Shown here in pieces: positions 1 through 32,326 of a stretch of DNA of 64,000 nt. Made by a program: the position numbers and the translations under genes. Location of the stretch: contig NC_021674.1 of NCBI RefSeq assembly GCF_000247815.1, positions 12,224,324 through 12,288,323 of the forward strand, written 5' to 3'. The notes beneath the pieces were generated by a model. That model made no database searches. It worked only from the letters and a program-made list of their open reading frames with translations, and was not told the DNA's origin. How positions within the stretch are numbered: the stretch's first letter is position 1; each line of letters starts with the position of its first letter. This stretch comes from Ficedula albicollis (lineage: Eukaryota; Chordata; Aves; Passeriformes; Muscicapidae).

Positions 1-867
1 AGTTGGATTCCTCTCTGTACTCTGTGGCTCCTAAACGACTGGCAAGGAGCTGAGGTCCTTGAGGGGACTTGTGAGAAGGCTTTCTGTCTGTTCCCAAGAT
101 AAAAATTACAATCCTGTTATTCCAGTGTCACTCACTTCATGCAGTTAATGTATATCTGAACATGAATGTTACATACTCTCGCTAAACATAATTAAAAACG
201 TATTTGGCATGCACATTTTGGGTTCAAATAAGCTGCATGGAATTACAGGAAATTAAACTAGAAGAAACCCCACACCTCTCTGAGAGCTTACTTTTGTGTT
301 TTAATTTATTTACAGTTTTCTTCCTTCCTGCATGCTCAAAAAAACCCAGCTCCTAAGAGTAAATTAATGAGTAAACATTAATACAATTCCCTGCTCTAAA
401 ACAGGCCCACTGCTGTTGCCATGGAATAAGACGCTTTATCTACAGAGAAAATCTGGGTGAAGCTTTCATTTCTGCTTAGTGTATTTATTTTGGAATCTTA
501 CTGCAAGCAAACATCAGTAAAGAAACTCTGTAAAGGATTTGTAATTCCATAAATTTAACAGCATTTTCTAGCATAAAGTGAAATATAGACAGGACCTTGT
601 TGTGTTGGTGAGAAATGAATGACATTTTAATACATTTTTAAGAAGTCACGTGAAATGTATGGTAAGGTAAGGTAAACTTTGGTAAACAAAGGTAAACTTT
701 GTTCTCTATTTGCAGTGTTGAGCAATTAAAACTGGAATTTCCAGAGGATGTTCTGTCTTCTGAGAGGGTTTTAAAATTACCCACATTTTACAAGTGATAA
801 CAGAGGAAAACTCTACACTATTTCTGCTAGAACAGAAGATTATCTCAGATATGAAGTGATACTGTAC
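1..867 (-). other. DZANK1 intron 4, 5' part
   Basis: AT-rich sequence downstream of the last visible DZANK1 exon. I see no further exon. A short cluster of GGTAA direct repeats lies at about 661-700, five copies on the + strand and partly joined as GGTAAACTTTG. No other feature is apparent. Confidence 0.5.
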
Positions 868-4434
<3,567 letters not shown>

Positions 4435-4500
4435 CGCGCTGGATCCCGCCGGATCCCGCCCTTCCCCCTCACGTTTCCAGGGACGCCACGCGCCCGCCGC

Positions 4501-4507
4501 CCATTGG
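4501..4507 (-). promoter_or_regulatory. Inverted CCAAT box (NF-Y type)
   Basis: CCATTGG contains ATTGG, which reads CCAAT on the minus strand, and it sits 3 bases from the X-box. CCAAT boxes are common in divergent housekeeping promoters. Confidence 0.6.
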
Positions 4508-4509
4508 CC

Positions 4510-4522
4510 GTTGCGTAGCAAC
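4510..4522. promoter_or_regulatory. RFX-family X-box
   Basis: GTTGCGTAGCAAC is a palindrome of two GTTGC/GCAAC half sites around a 3-base spacer, which matches the RFX X-box pattern. RFX factors drive ciliary genes, and DZANK1 is a cilium-linked gene whose inferred start lies within tens of bases. Binding is inferred from the motif only. Confidence 0.75.
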
Positions 4523-4553
4523 CGCCCCGCCCACCCCTCCCGGCGCGCGTCTC

Positions 4554-4561
4554 TGACGTCA
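4554..4561. promoter_or_regulatory. Perfect palindromic CRE (CREB/ATF site)
   Basis: TGACGTCA lies 25 bases before the POLR3F ATG, within the CpG island. This is the full consensus, and this promoter-proximal position is where CREB/ATF sites tend to work. Confidence 0.75.
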
Positions 4562-4586
4562 TCGCCGCGCCGCAGCCCGCCGTGCT

Positions 4587-10024
<5,438 letters not shown>

Positions 10025-10306
10025 AGTGAAAGAAAACTGTAAACTGGATTCATTCTTCATAGCTAAAGTGACAAAACAGCTTGCTTTTTTTTAAAAGTGG
10101 ACTTGTAAATTTGTAAGCAACTTCAGGACATGGAGTGACAAGCCAGCCATGTATAAGTTGTGTGAACTATCCTGGGAGTGGACTGGAAGTGGACTCAGTG
10201 CTGAAGATAAAGGCTGAAGTGGAAATGTAGATCCATTCTTGAACCAAAACTGGAGATGGCAACTAAGGTGATTGACATTAAGAAAGATTTCTAAGCAACA
10301 GTTCAA

Positions 10307-10312
10307 AATAAA
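10307..10312 (+). terminator. POLR3F poly(A) signal
   Basis: AATAAA lies 283 bases after the POLR3F stop codon (10022-10024), followed by T-rich sequence near 10325-10350. Cleavage is expected at about 10325-10335. Confidence 0.8.
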
Positions 10313-10339
10313 GTTCAAACAAGATTTTGACATTTTAGT

Positions 10340-13300
10340 CTTAACATTTATTAGTCCTTCACAGCTGATCAGAAAAACTTGCTAACAAGTTATACCAAGA
10401 ATTCAGATTAATGCTACTGATGGATGCCTAAGTTCTAAAGCTGACACTTTTCTCCCATGATAGCTTCCATCTAATTGAAGACTGTCAATCTGATGTGGGA
10501 AAGATTCTGAATATGTCAAACAGACACAGAATATGTCAAACTCTTACTATTTTTTTATTATCTTTCTTGACTGCTATTTATCATTAAACCCCTGATTTTT
10601 CATATGTACATTTGTGCTTCATTTCCTGTATTACTGCCTGGTGCCTGCATCTGTTGTATTTATTCCTTGATCATCAAATTTCTGGTGGTGTGTTCTGCAG
10701 CTGTGTCACATACATGGATATCTCTGCTGCAATTTTGAGTAGAGATGTTCTGGAAAGGTATGTTTCCCACAAGAGAAAGGGTTCCTCTGGCCTGATGATA
10801 CAGAGAACATTTTTATAGATTCCAGCATCCAGAGTAGCAGAGGGCTGGAATGACACACTAGGAGGCAGGGTGGAGTACACAGGTACTGTGCATGGACAGT
10901 CTGTATTGTACTACTTGCTGCCTGTGACTTCAGCTGGCTCTCACCAGGCTGGATCTCTCCACAATTACTCAGTATCTTCACAATCATCTCCCAGCACTGG
11001 GGAACAATCAGAGGGTCAAGCACAACACAGGCCTTGTTGCATCTAGTGATTTTTCAAATGTACCTGGCTGAAAATAAGTACTCTGGACACTGTGTTGGGA
11101 GGGTGGTGGTAAAGTACCTCTGTGGTTGAGTTAGCAGTATTCTGGGTAACCTGACAGAGGGTTAATGTAGATTTTGGAACAGTTTACCTCACAAGGGTAA
11201 GAGACTACATCAGCATTTTCAGTACTATCCACAAGTTTGCACTTTCTAAAAGCAGTCTGGATCACGTATGAAAGTGTTCCAATCTTGCTTGATTTCCATT
11301 TTCCTTCTTAGAGTGTGGGATGGAGGACAGAGGCTAATGGGGATAAGTGCTGTACAAAGAACATGAAAACCCCCCATGGTTCCTGTCCCATGCAGGAACG
11401 GTATGGATGCAGAGGCAAAGGTTCCTTGTGTGGGAGCAGTGAGGTGTGTACTGGAGCAAACAATGAGAACTGATAAGATGGCAAGTCCATGGAACGACTT
11501 TGACTGTCCCAGCAAGGTGAGCACCCCTAGCAGGCTCTCCTTTTGCTACAGTGCTGTCTCCAGGTAAAAGGGATGCATATCTCTACAGAGGCAGAAGAGC
11601 TCTTAGAAAAGAGATGGGGGTGTGAAATAATTGGAGCTTTGTTCTTCCTCTGCCCCTTTAACTGACTGGCACAGAGAAGCCAAGGGGAAAATGCTGCCCT
11701 CTTACCTGGAGGGAGCCTTGGATCAGACATCCTTTGTTCCACCCAAGGTAATTTCATTGAGATGTGGGGCTGGGGTTGCCTTTGTCTTCCTGTCTTCAAA
11801 GGGGACCTGATAATGGGGTCCTGAGTCCTGCTGCTGCAGAGATAACAGTATCTGTGCTCTACTACAGCTAGAAGATAACTTCCTGGGAAGCAACAGGACT
11901 TTATCACGCAGGTAAATCACTTTATGCTCTATAATCTCATTCATTTGTAATTAGAAAAAGGAGAGAAAGCTTCTCCTCAGTGAACAGCTTTAGGAAGTAG
12001 ATAGATGGTTTATCAAGCTCTTTAAATTTTTGCATTGGGTTTGTCTGGCTTAGATGATCTTTGTGATATCTGAAACTTCTTTGTGTTGAAGCTGTAACAA
12101 GACTTCTCAGATTTGGGGAAAAGTGCCTATAAGGGAAAAGTAATTTCAATTTTGTTTCTTACAGATAGGAATCTGTCTGATCTATTTCTATAAGAATCAG
12201 AGAAATGGTCTTTCTGGCACTCTGGTTCCTCTTGAACCTAGCTGATCTATCTGCCTGACGCTCTTATCTGAAAAGGGAGTAAGTGCTAAAAGGTAGCATT
12301 AATAGTGTCCTGAGTTTCGTCAATCTTCTCCCTGGCAAAGCTGTCCCTATTCCAAACTGGTATGAAATGTAATGTTTAGAGAAAGGTATTGCAGTAGCTC
12401 CAGTACTCAATATGAAAACACTTACGTGTAGAAAGCTGAATTATCCCTTAAAATATGGATGACAAATTGGAAGCATGATCTGCTCATTTGTTTTTGCAGG
12501 CCTCATACAAGAGGTCAGAGTTCAGCTGCTGCAGGACCATGAGATCCGTCCTGAGCTGGAGCAAACTCATGCTTGTTTTCATGAGCCCTGATCCTGCTGT
12601 CAACCCATGAGCCTCTTTTGAGTGGTTCCCTCACTAGTAGTAGCCAAAGGCAAGTTGGAAGGTGGTCACACCCAGATGCCGTTTTCTCTTGGAATCAAGT
12701 GCAAAATTGTTTTTTTATTCCAAGAGAAACACTGACTATGGTAGCTGGCAGCATTGTGAACAGACAGTGTACAGCTGTAGCCTTTACACTTCAAAGTTTA
12801 AAACATTAGGATGAATGGCAAACTTGAAGCTTTGGTAGTGAAAACATTTACCCAGTGGCTGAGTGGGAGTTTAGTTTTTTCCCCGGGGTTGATTGGTTAG
12901 TTGGGGGTTTTCTATTTTTACTTTGATGGCAACTGACCCTTTGGAGGTGTGATGGGTAATTGTTGTTCCTCTGGTGCTGTTAGAGCACCATCTCCTGTCT
13001 CTTCCTGGGATGGTTCCCCCAGGACTTCAGCAAGGAAAAAGCTTGGTCTTAAGCCACACTGGTTTCCCTTTTGCTTCCACATGCAGAGCAGATTTTGGGA
13101 AGAAACTATAGTGAGTGGAGACAACTGGGTCTCCTATTGCTGTTAAACATTTGATGCTTTGGAACAGGGTACAGACACCTCAAACAGAGCTGTCCTCTGC
13201 CACATACAGACCACCTTTACCTCTTCTTGCTCTGCTTGGCTGGGACTTTCTGTCCTTTCACCTGTGAGAAATGCATGGCCCTCCTCAGCCATGCTGAACC

Positions 13301-15049
13301 CAGCTTAGCTTGCAGCCTGGAGGAGACTAAAAGGTATCGTGACAAGCTTCACAAATGGTGTCCAAGTTCTCATTAAAAATGTTCACTTGCAACATGAGAA
13401 AGTTGATCATTGCACTTTGCTCAACCTTTGGGAGATCTTCTGGGGAATGGGGAGGACAGGAATCAGAGCTCAAACCTCTCTTATCCTTCAGCTGTTAAAC
13501 ACAAACCAAGTTGGGGCTTCTGAAGGCAGCCTCTGGTGTTTTCCTTTCTCCTACTTTTTGAGCAAGCTTGTGATTCTTTTAGGAATTGCTTTTGAGAAAG
13601 CTTTTACTTGGGTTATTTGGCCCACAGACACAGGGCTTTAAGACTGTGCTCCTCTTCCAAACCGCTTTGGTTTAACCAAGCAGACAGGTAAACACCACAC
13701 AGGTATTCCCTTATTTCCTCCCCAGTGGGATGGAGGAGACAACTGTAAAAAAGAGTAAAACATGTAGATTTGGATAAAGACAGTTTAACAGGGCAGAAAA
13801 GGAGGGGGAAAAAAAGGTAAGAGATTATATAAATCAAGAAATGAACAATACAGCTGCTCCTTCTCTGCTGACCGTTGCCCAGGAAGTGCCAGAGCAGTGG
13901 GCTGGAAACCAGAAGCCAATTCTCCCCAGTTTTATTGTTCAGCATGACACCATATGATAAGGAATATCCCTTGAGCCACTTGGGATCAGTTATCCTGCCT
14001 TGTCCCCTTCCAAATTCTCATGCACCCCCAGCTTCCTGGCTGGCAGGGCAGCATGAGAACCTGAAAAGTCCTTGACTTAGCATAAGAACTACTCAACAAG
14101 AGCTAAATTATCAGGGTGTTATTAACATCTTCCTAATCCTAAATAAAAATGCAGCTCTAAACCAGCTCAGAGGGAGGAAAATTAACTCTGAAAGTTGAAA
14201 GCAGGACACAAACTCACAATAGTTGTTCAATATTTTAGTTAATCTAATGTTTGCAGAGGAGTGCACTATGGCCTTGAAGTCCTGGATCCTGGTAAGACTC
14301 TTTGCTGTTGAGAGGGGCAATGGGAGCCCATTGATGTGGCAATGGGAAGAAGATGTAAACAAACAGGCTTCAGAAAAGCAGATTTGCTCGGCTTCCTCCT
14401 CAGTCCTGGGTCTGAGAATGCTAGCAATACTAGTAATTTGAATTGTACACACTTTCACATACACACATTGTTAATTCGCTTCTACTTTTTTATTCCCACT
14501 GTATTTGGGATGTCAGGAAGCTGGAAAGGCAAAACTAATGTTCACCTCAGACAGCATTTCATTTTGCTTTGTTTTGGACCTGGAGCTGTACTCTGCACAT
14601 TCCAAACACAGATTTCTGTTGCACTTAAAAGAAAGAAAACAAGGAAAAACACCCCAACCAACCAAACAAATACAAAAAACCACAGAGCTGGACAGTGCAT
14701 GGATGAGTAGACTTGATAACAGGGTGATAATTTCCTTTAAGCAATGGTGGAGTGGTGCCCACATGGAAGCCTGGGGGATATTTGTAAGCTGACCACTGCA
14801 TACACCCAACTGTTAGAAGCAAATTGAGGTGTTTCACTGCAATGCCTTTGCGCCTCGAATATGTGTGAAAGTCTGCAGGATTCAGGAATGGATTTGCATC
14901 CATGCATTCAGATAGCACAAATACCACTTGCACGGCATGACAGAAAGCTGCAGGGGAGAATTCCTGTCTTGGACTCACTAGGAAAAGGCCTTACCTCCCT
15001 GGCTTTGGAAGGGAGTCTGGGAAGCAACACAAGATGGAAGTGAGAGGAA
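10340..15049. other. Intergenic sequence between POLR3F and SEC23B, first part
   Basis: About 4.7 kb without a recognisable gene. The open frames are short and resemble no family I know. In mammals RBBP9 lies in this interval on the minus strand; I looked for its serine-hydrolase GHSSG-type motif and its N-terminal glycine-rich motif by eye and did not find them. A 13-base direct repeat (GAATATGTCAAAC) occurs at 10509-10521 and 10529-10541. Confidence 0.6.
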
Positions 15050-15540
15050 TGTTACATTTGTCTTTACAAACAAATTGTAGATCTGTTGGTAGGTAAAGTT
15101 AGCACCTAGAGATAAAAGAAACAATGGGAGGGATTACACTGATTGATGAATGGAAAAAGAGATTTGCCTTTACAAACAAACTGTAGGTTTGCTGGTAAAT
15201 AAAATTGGGTAACAGAAGATGAAAGAAGCAACGCGGGGGGGGAAACTGAATTCTACAAGAATTAAAAATTAAAAGGAAGGGTTATACATTAGAGGGGAAT
15301 GTCAGGTGTCAGGCGTTCCGGGAAGTCTGTGCCTCTCGAGTACCTCAGCCAATGGGGAAAGAGAGAGGGAAAAGCGGCCGGGAAATTAGGATAAAAAGGG
15401 AGGCTGCGTCCTCCAAAAATTTGAGAGATCCCAGGGGAATGCCCCATGGCCTCTCCCTTTATTCGAATAAAGCAAAAAGGACTCCTCTGTCTCCTTTTTG
15501 GACATAAACCTCTGGTGTTTGTAAATTAATTTTCCTTACA
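15050..15540 (+). mobile_element. Solo LTR of an avian endogenous retrovirus
   Basis: About 491 bases beginning TGTTACATTTG and ending CCTTACA, the TG...CA ends of an LTR. Ordered promoter and poly(A) parts are visible: a TATA-like ATAAAAAGGG at 15391-15400 and AATAAA at 15466-15471, followed by a T-rich CTCCTTTTTGG stretch. No primer-binding site or gag/pol-like sequence follows, so this appears to be a solo LTR. The candidate target duplication is only GAA on both sides, so the exact ends are uncertain. The U3 part carries an internal duplication, listed separately. I cannot name the family. Confidence 0.75.
15057..15235 (+). repeat. Internal direct duplication in the LTR U3 region
   Basis: Bases 15057-15125 and 15173-15235 are two diverged copies with a period of about 116 bases. 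Both contain CTTTACAAACAAA and TGTAG followed by a GATAAAAGAA/GATGAAAGAA-type end. Duplicated U3 blocks often mark LTR enhancers. Confidence 0.75.
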
Positions 15541-16150
15541 GAAGCAATGAAAGAGGGAACATATTTGCCGAATTTCAAGGCAGAGACAAATTCCTGGGGC
15601 AAGTCAGGTGTGGCAAACCTTTACCTCATATCCACAGGCTCCCTGGAAATTGTGTCCATCCCTGGACCTCTCCTCTCCAGAGATTCTGGGCACTGCAGGG
15701 GTCTCCCCAGTAGGCTAGGGCTCAGATTTCCTGGCAGAGAGACGAACCACTGTGGCCTCAAGCAGATGTGGGAGTAAAGCTCAGTCAGGGAACAGAGCAT
15801 GAGGAAAACCTGATGGACTGTCCCTGCCTTGTGGCTGGGCTGGATGGCCTCACCACTTTACCCAGTGTGTGTCGCTGAGCAAACCTGCCTGGGGACAGAA
15901 CCTTGGGCCCGAGAGAGGAGCTGGGAACTGAGACAAAGGTGAGACTGTGTGGGGCCCGCAGTTTATTTCTTTAAAAAGTGTCTCTGTGTTATTAGTGGAG
16001 TGTTACTCATAATCTCTTCCCAGGAGGCTCTGTGCTTCCTGCTGAACAGGACAGCGCACTCCCAAGCAGCCGAGCCCCTTGACGGCAGAGCTGCTTCCCC
16101 CGTGCCATGCCAGGGTAGGAACCTGGCACCGTACCCCACCATTTAGCAGG
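15541..16150. other. Intergenic sequence upstream of SEC23B
   Basis: Unique-looking sequence between the LTR and the SEC23B CpG island. I see no gene and no clear repeat. Confidence 0.5.
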
Positions 16151-16258
16151 CACACCCAGTCCGTGGTCATTCCAAGGCGGAGCCTGCCGCAGCCACCCCG
16201 CCATGTTTGGTAGGGGCACGTCTCTCCCCTCCTTCCGAAAGGCGGCGTAGCATGCCCT

Positions 16259-16274
16259 CAGCCAAGATGGCGGC
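16259..16274 (+). promoter_or_regulatory. YY1 site, left arm of the inverted pair
   Basis: CAGCCAAGATGGCGGC includes the extended YY1 consensus AAGATGGCGGC. Its exact reverse complement occurs at 16311-16326. Confidence 0.75.
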
Positions 16275-16310
16275 GGAGCCTCAGCGGAGCGGGGCGGGTG
16301 TGCCGCAGCG

Positions 16311-16326
16311 GCCGCCATCTTGGCTG
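16311..16326 (-). promoter_or_regulatory. YY1 site, right arm of the inverted pair
   Basis: GCCGCCATCTTGGCTG is the exact reverse complement of 16259-16274, with a 36-base spacer between the arms. Confidence 0.75.
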
Positions 16327-16426
16327 CGGGCAGCGCATACCGCTGAGGTGGCCTTGCCGTGCGCGCGGGGCGTGCCGGGAGGGAGCGGCGGGAGCGGCGC
16401 GGGCAGGTGGGAGCGGCGGGGCTCCG

Positions 16427-16476
16427 GGGGAACGGGAACGGGAATGGGAATGGGAACGGGAGTGGGAATGGTAATG
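16427..16476 (+). repeat. GGGAAC/GGGAAT hexanucleotide repeat
   Basis: About eight imperfect hexamers (GGGAAC, GGGAAT, GGGAGT, final GGTAAT). Regularly spaced GGG triplets give G-quadruplex potential just downstream of the inferred SEC23B exon 1 donor. Confidence 0.75.
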
Positions 16477-18181
16477 GTGGGGCGGGGGGGCGTTTGTGTC
16501 CCCTGAATGGAGGCGGTGTGAGGCAGTCAGTGACGGCCCCTGTGAGCGAGGCCGGTGGTGCCCGCTACAGGGGGGTCTGGAGGGGGCGGTCAGTGGTCAG
16601 TGCCGCGGTGCTTTCATGGGGTTCGGCAGTGTCCCACAGAGCAGCACGGGCTCGGCGGTGCAGGCTTTGGCCGGGTTGGGGATCGGCAGTGCCCCCAGGG
16701 CAGGGGCGGTGTGCCCTGTGGAGGATCAACAGTGCTCCTGTAGCAGTGCAGCGGGTCAGTGCTTTGCCCTATGGCCGTGCTGGGATTAGTGGTCTGGGGG
16801 GCGGAGGTGGCACCTATGGCTGCGCCGGGCATCTGTGGTGTCCCCTATAGCCATGCCAAGCTCAGCTGGATGAGTACACCTGTCCTGACCCCAAAGTAGG
16901 GCTACAGCCCGTGGCAAACCAGGATGGCAATCGAGGCTCTGCCTGGGGCTGGGCTACAGTTTGAGAAACATGGAATAAATTTGCCCTTTGACTATGCTGC
17001 ATACCCGAGATGTCAAATGTTTGTACTGCTGTTCTGATGTGCAGGATCTTTTACAGGCAGACTCAGCTCCGATTTTCACCTTGACAGACTTGTTTGTGGT
17101 GGGGATGTGTTGTGAGCCCTTTTGTTTGTCCATCCAGTGACAGGGGTGGAAACAAGGGGTAATTCTACCTAAGCTTGATTTACATCCTTAATAGCAAGGA
17201 AGAGGAAAATGTCAGTGAATTTGGAGTTCTGTAGGAAAATGTGACACCAAAACTTCCCCCCCTCTGAGGTGAGGTGCTGCTTCTGATTTCTCATGTGTGT
17301 GGCCCTCCTGAATATCCCACCTGCAGTGAGTACCAGGAGTAAGGTAATCCTGGAGCTTCTGAAGCAAGTTGTGGAGCTGCTGCTGTTAGCTCCGTGAGTT
17401 GCTGCTAGTGCTGTATGGTGTTTGTGGTGTGGATTTGACAAGTAAGTTTTTTGGTAGGTTTGTCCTTGTCTTTCTCAGAGAAATCAATAGTAGCGATGGC
17501 CTGGAAACTTGTTTATGGCTTATTTTGAAGAGTTAAGTGAGATGACACAGAGAATGACTCCTCTGTTGTGTTGGGGATATTCCTCCTTGTTTTCTGAAGT
17601 CTGCTGGAGTCTCAGTTCCTTCCTTACTGGCACTGGGACAATGATGCCATGCAGAGTGGATGTTCAAAAGACCTTTTTTTGACATTTTGTCATGTACTCC
17701 TTTCTCTTTATAAGCAGGTCAGGCTGGCAGCTTGGTGACATTCGTGATTTCTTTGGTCTCAGACTTGGTCTCCTTTTCTCCCTGCAATGTTTCAGCTGAA
17801 GGATTCTGAATGTGTTGCAAATCTGGCCTGTTTTCCTTTACTGACCCAGTAAGGCAGGATTGCCTTGAGGCCAGCATGAAGCTGATTAGATTTTGAGATA
17901 TTAAATGTGAATCATAAGAAAAAAAAAAGCCCTCTTGCATTCTGACTTTGAGTGTCTGCTTTCCTTGTTTCTTTGTTGTTTCTGGTGGTGTTTCAATTTG
18001 CTGTAATGTTGATGAGAGCACTGGACAGAAGAGATTAATGGAGTCACATGGTTCATTTGATAATGGGATTAATTCACTTTAATGTATTGGCTTTGTCCTG
18101 CAGTGTTTTGTGCCCCCACCTGTAGTTGATCTGCCGAGCTTTTTTGCAGGCCTGTTTTCCACACAAGTGGCTGCTGCCTGA

Positions 18182-31377
<13,196 letters not shown>

Positions 31378-31498
31378 CTGATCAAAGTGAGCAGCAGGAG
31401 CAGACAATTTACGTGGATCGTGTTGATGACAGAAGTGGAGCAATTTATTTACGTTTCCTTTTCTCTCTTTTAAACTAGAGATTTTCACTGTTATGTGA

Positions 31499-31504
31499 AA
31501 TAAA
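31499..31504 (+). terminator. SEC23B poly(A) signal
   Basis: AATAAA lies 122 bases after the SEC23B stop codon (31375-31377), giving a short 3'UTR. A T-rich stretch follows from about 31518. The next gene's start codon is only 359 bases away. Confidence 0.85.
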
Positions 31505-31734
31505 CATTCCGGGAGAGTTTTTTACTTCTCCCTTCTAATTTATTTGTATTCCTTTTTGTCTGTATTCTGTTTACTCTGCATTTTCCACACATCCTAATTA
31601 GAGTTGAAAGGTGCTTTAGCCAGCAGAGATTTTGACAGCCCTTAGCTTAACTTTTAACGTTCTTAAGAGGTGTCTCAGCCAACAGGGGGCTGTATTAATG
31701 AGAAACAAAACGGGATAGGAGCTCTGCTCCGTAG

Positions 31735-31862
31735 TGTTGTCCCCAAATCGCGCAGTTGGTGCCATGGGCGGTCTTGGCTCCTTTTTTCCGTGCCGTCCCG
31801 GCCCCGCCCCCGCGCATGCCCCGCCCCCCGCGCGTGCCCGGTTGGGGGCGGGGCGTTCCGCC
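31735..31862 (+). promoter_or_regulatory. SMIM26 CpG-island promoter
   Basis: The CpG-rich island starts at about 31735 and continues to about 32400. Several GC boxes (CCCCGCCCC, GGGGCGGGGCG) precede the ATG at 31863. GCGCATGCC at 31812-31820 resembles an NRF-1 half site, which would suit a mitochondrial microprotein gene but is weak. No TATA box is seen. Confidence 0.65.
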
Positions 31863-32265
31863 ATGAAGCCGGCGCGCGCGGCCGTGTGGAACGCGCGGGC
31901 CGCGCTGCTCTACTCGCTGGGCGGCTGGACCACGCTGGGCGCCCTCATCTACTACAGCCGCCTGGACAAAGCCAGCACCGGTACCGCCATGGGGGCCTGC
32001 GGTCACCGCTGAGGCCTGGGGAGGGAATGACGCCGCAGCGGTTTCGCTGAGGGAGGGCCCGATCGGCGCGTCGTGTCCGGGGCGGGGCTGGCGTGAGGGA
32101 GAGCTCGGCCGCGGGCGGGTCTGGGGCTCTCCTGGCTGCCGGGGCAGCGCCGGGATCCCCCCGGGCTCGCTCGCACCGCTTTCCCCGGCCGGGGAAGGTC
32201 GCGCTGGGTGTTGCCCGCCCGCCCCTTGGGGCGCTCCGGGCTGTGCGGCTGCCGGCTGAGTGAGC

Positions 32266-32326
<61 letters not shown>

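Larger units (their letters stand above)
4435..4586. promoter_or_regulatory. Divergent CpG-island promoter shared by DZANK1 (-) and POLR3F (+)
   Basis: A GC- and CpG-rich block (island roughly 4270-4990) lies between the inferred DZANK1 exon 1 and the POLR3F start codon. It holds, in + strand order, an inverted CCAAT box (4501-4507), an RFX X-box (4510-4522), GC boxes (about 4524-4540) and a perfect CRE (4554-4561), with no TATA box. DZANK1 exon 1 is inferred to begin near 4490-4500 and to end at the donor at 4434; POLR3F transcription probably starts just before 4587. Divergence of these genes is also the mammalian arrangement. TSS positions are inference. Confidence 0.75.
16170..16480 (+). 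promoter_or_regulatory. SEC23B CpG-island promoter and inferred non-coding exon 1
   Basis: GC- and CpG-rich, without a TATA box, carrying two YY1 sites as a perfect inverted repeat (16259-16274 and 16311-16326). YY1 sites of the AAGATGGCGGC type usually lie at or just after the start site of housekeeping genes. A plausible exon 1 donor is CAG/GTGGGA at 16406/16407. Exon 1 must be non-coding, because the ATG lies in the exon at 18206. The exact TSS is unknown. Confidence 0.7.

Noticed and set aside
4501..4561. Resemblance to the MHC class II S-X-Y promoter module
   Set aside because: X-box, CRE and CCAAT box are all present, but in the wrong order and spacing (X-box and CRE are 31 bases apart, CCAAT on the other side).
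16007..16318. Possible divergent gene on the minus strand at the SEC23B promoter (103-codon frame starting in the YY1 pair)
   Set aside because: Low-complexity alanine/proline start from CpG-rich sequence, no matching downstream exon and no family resemblance.
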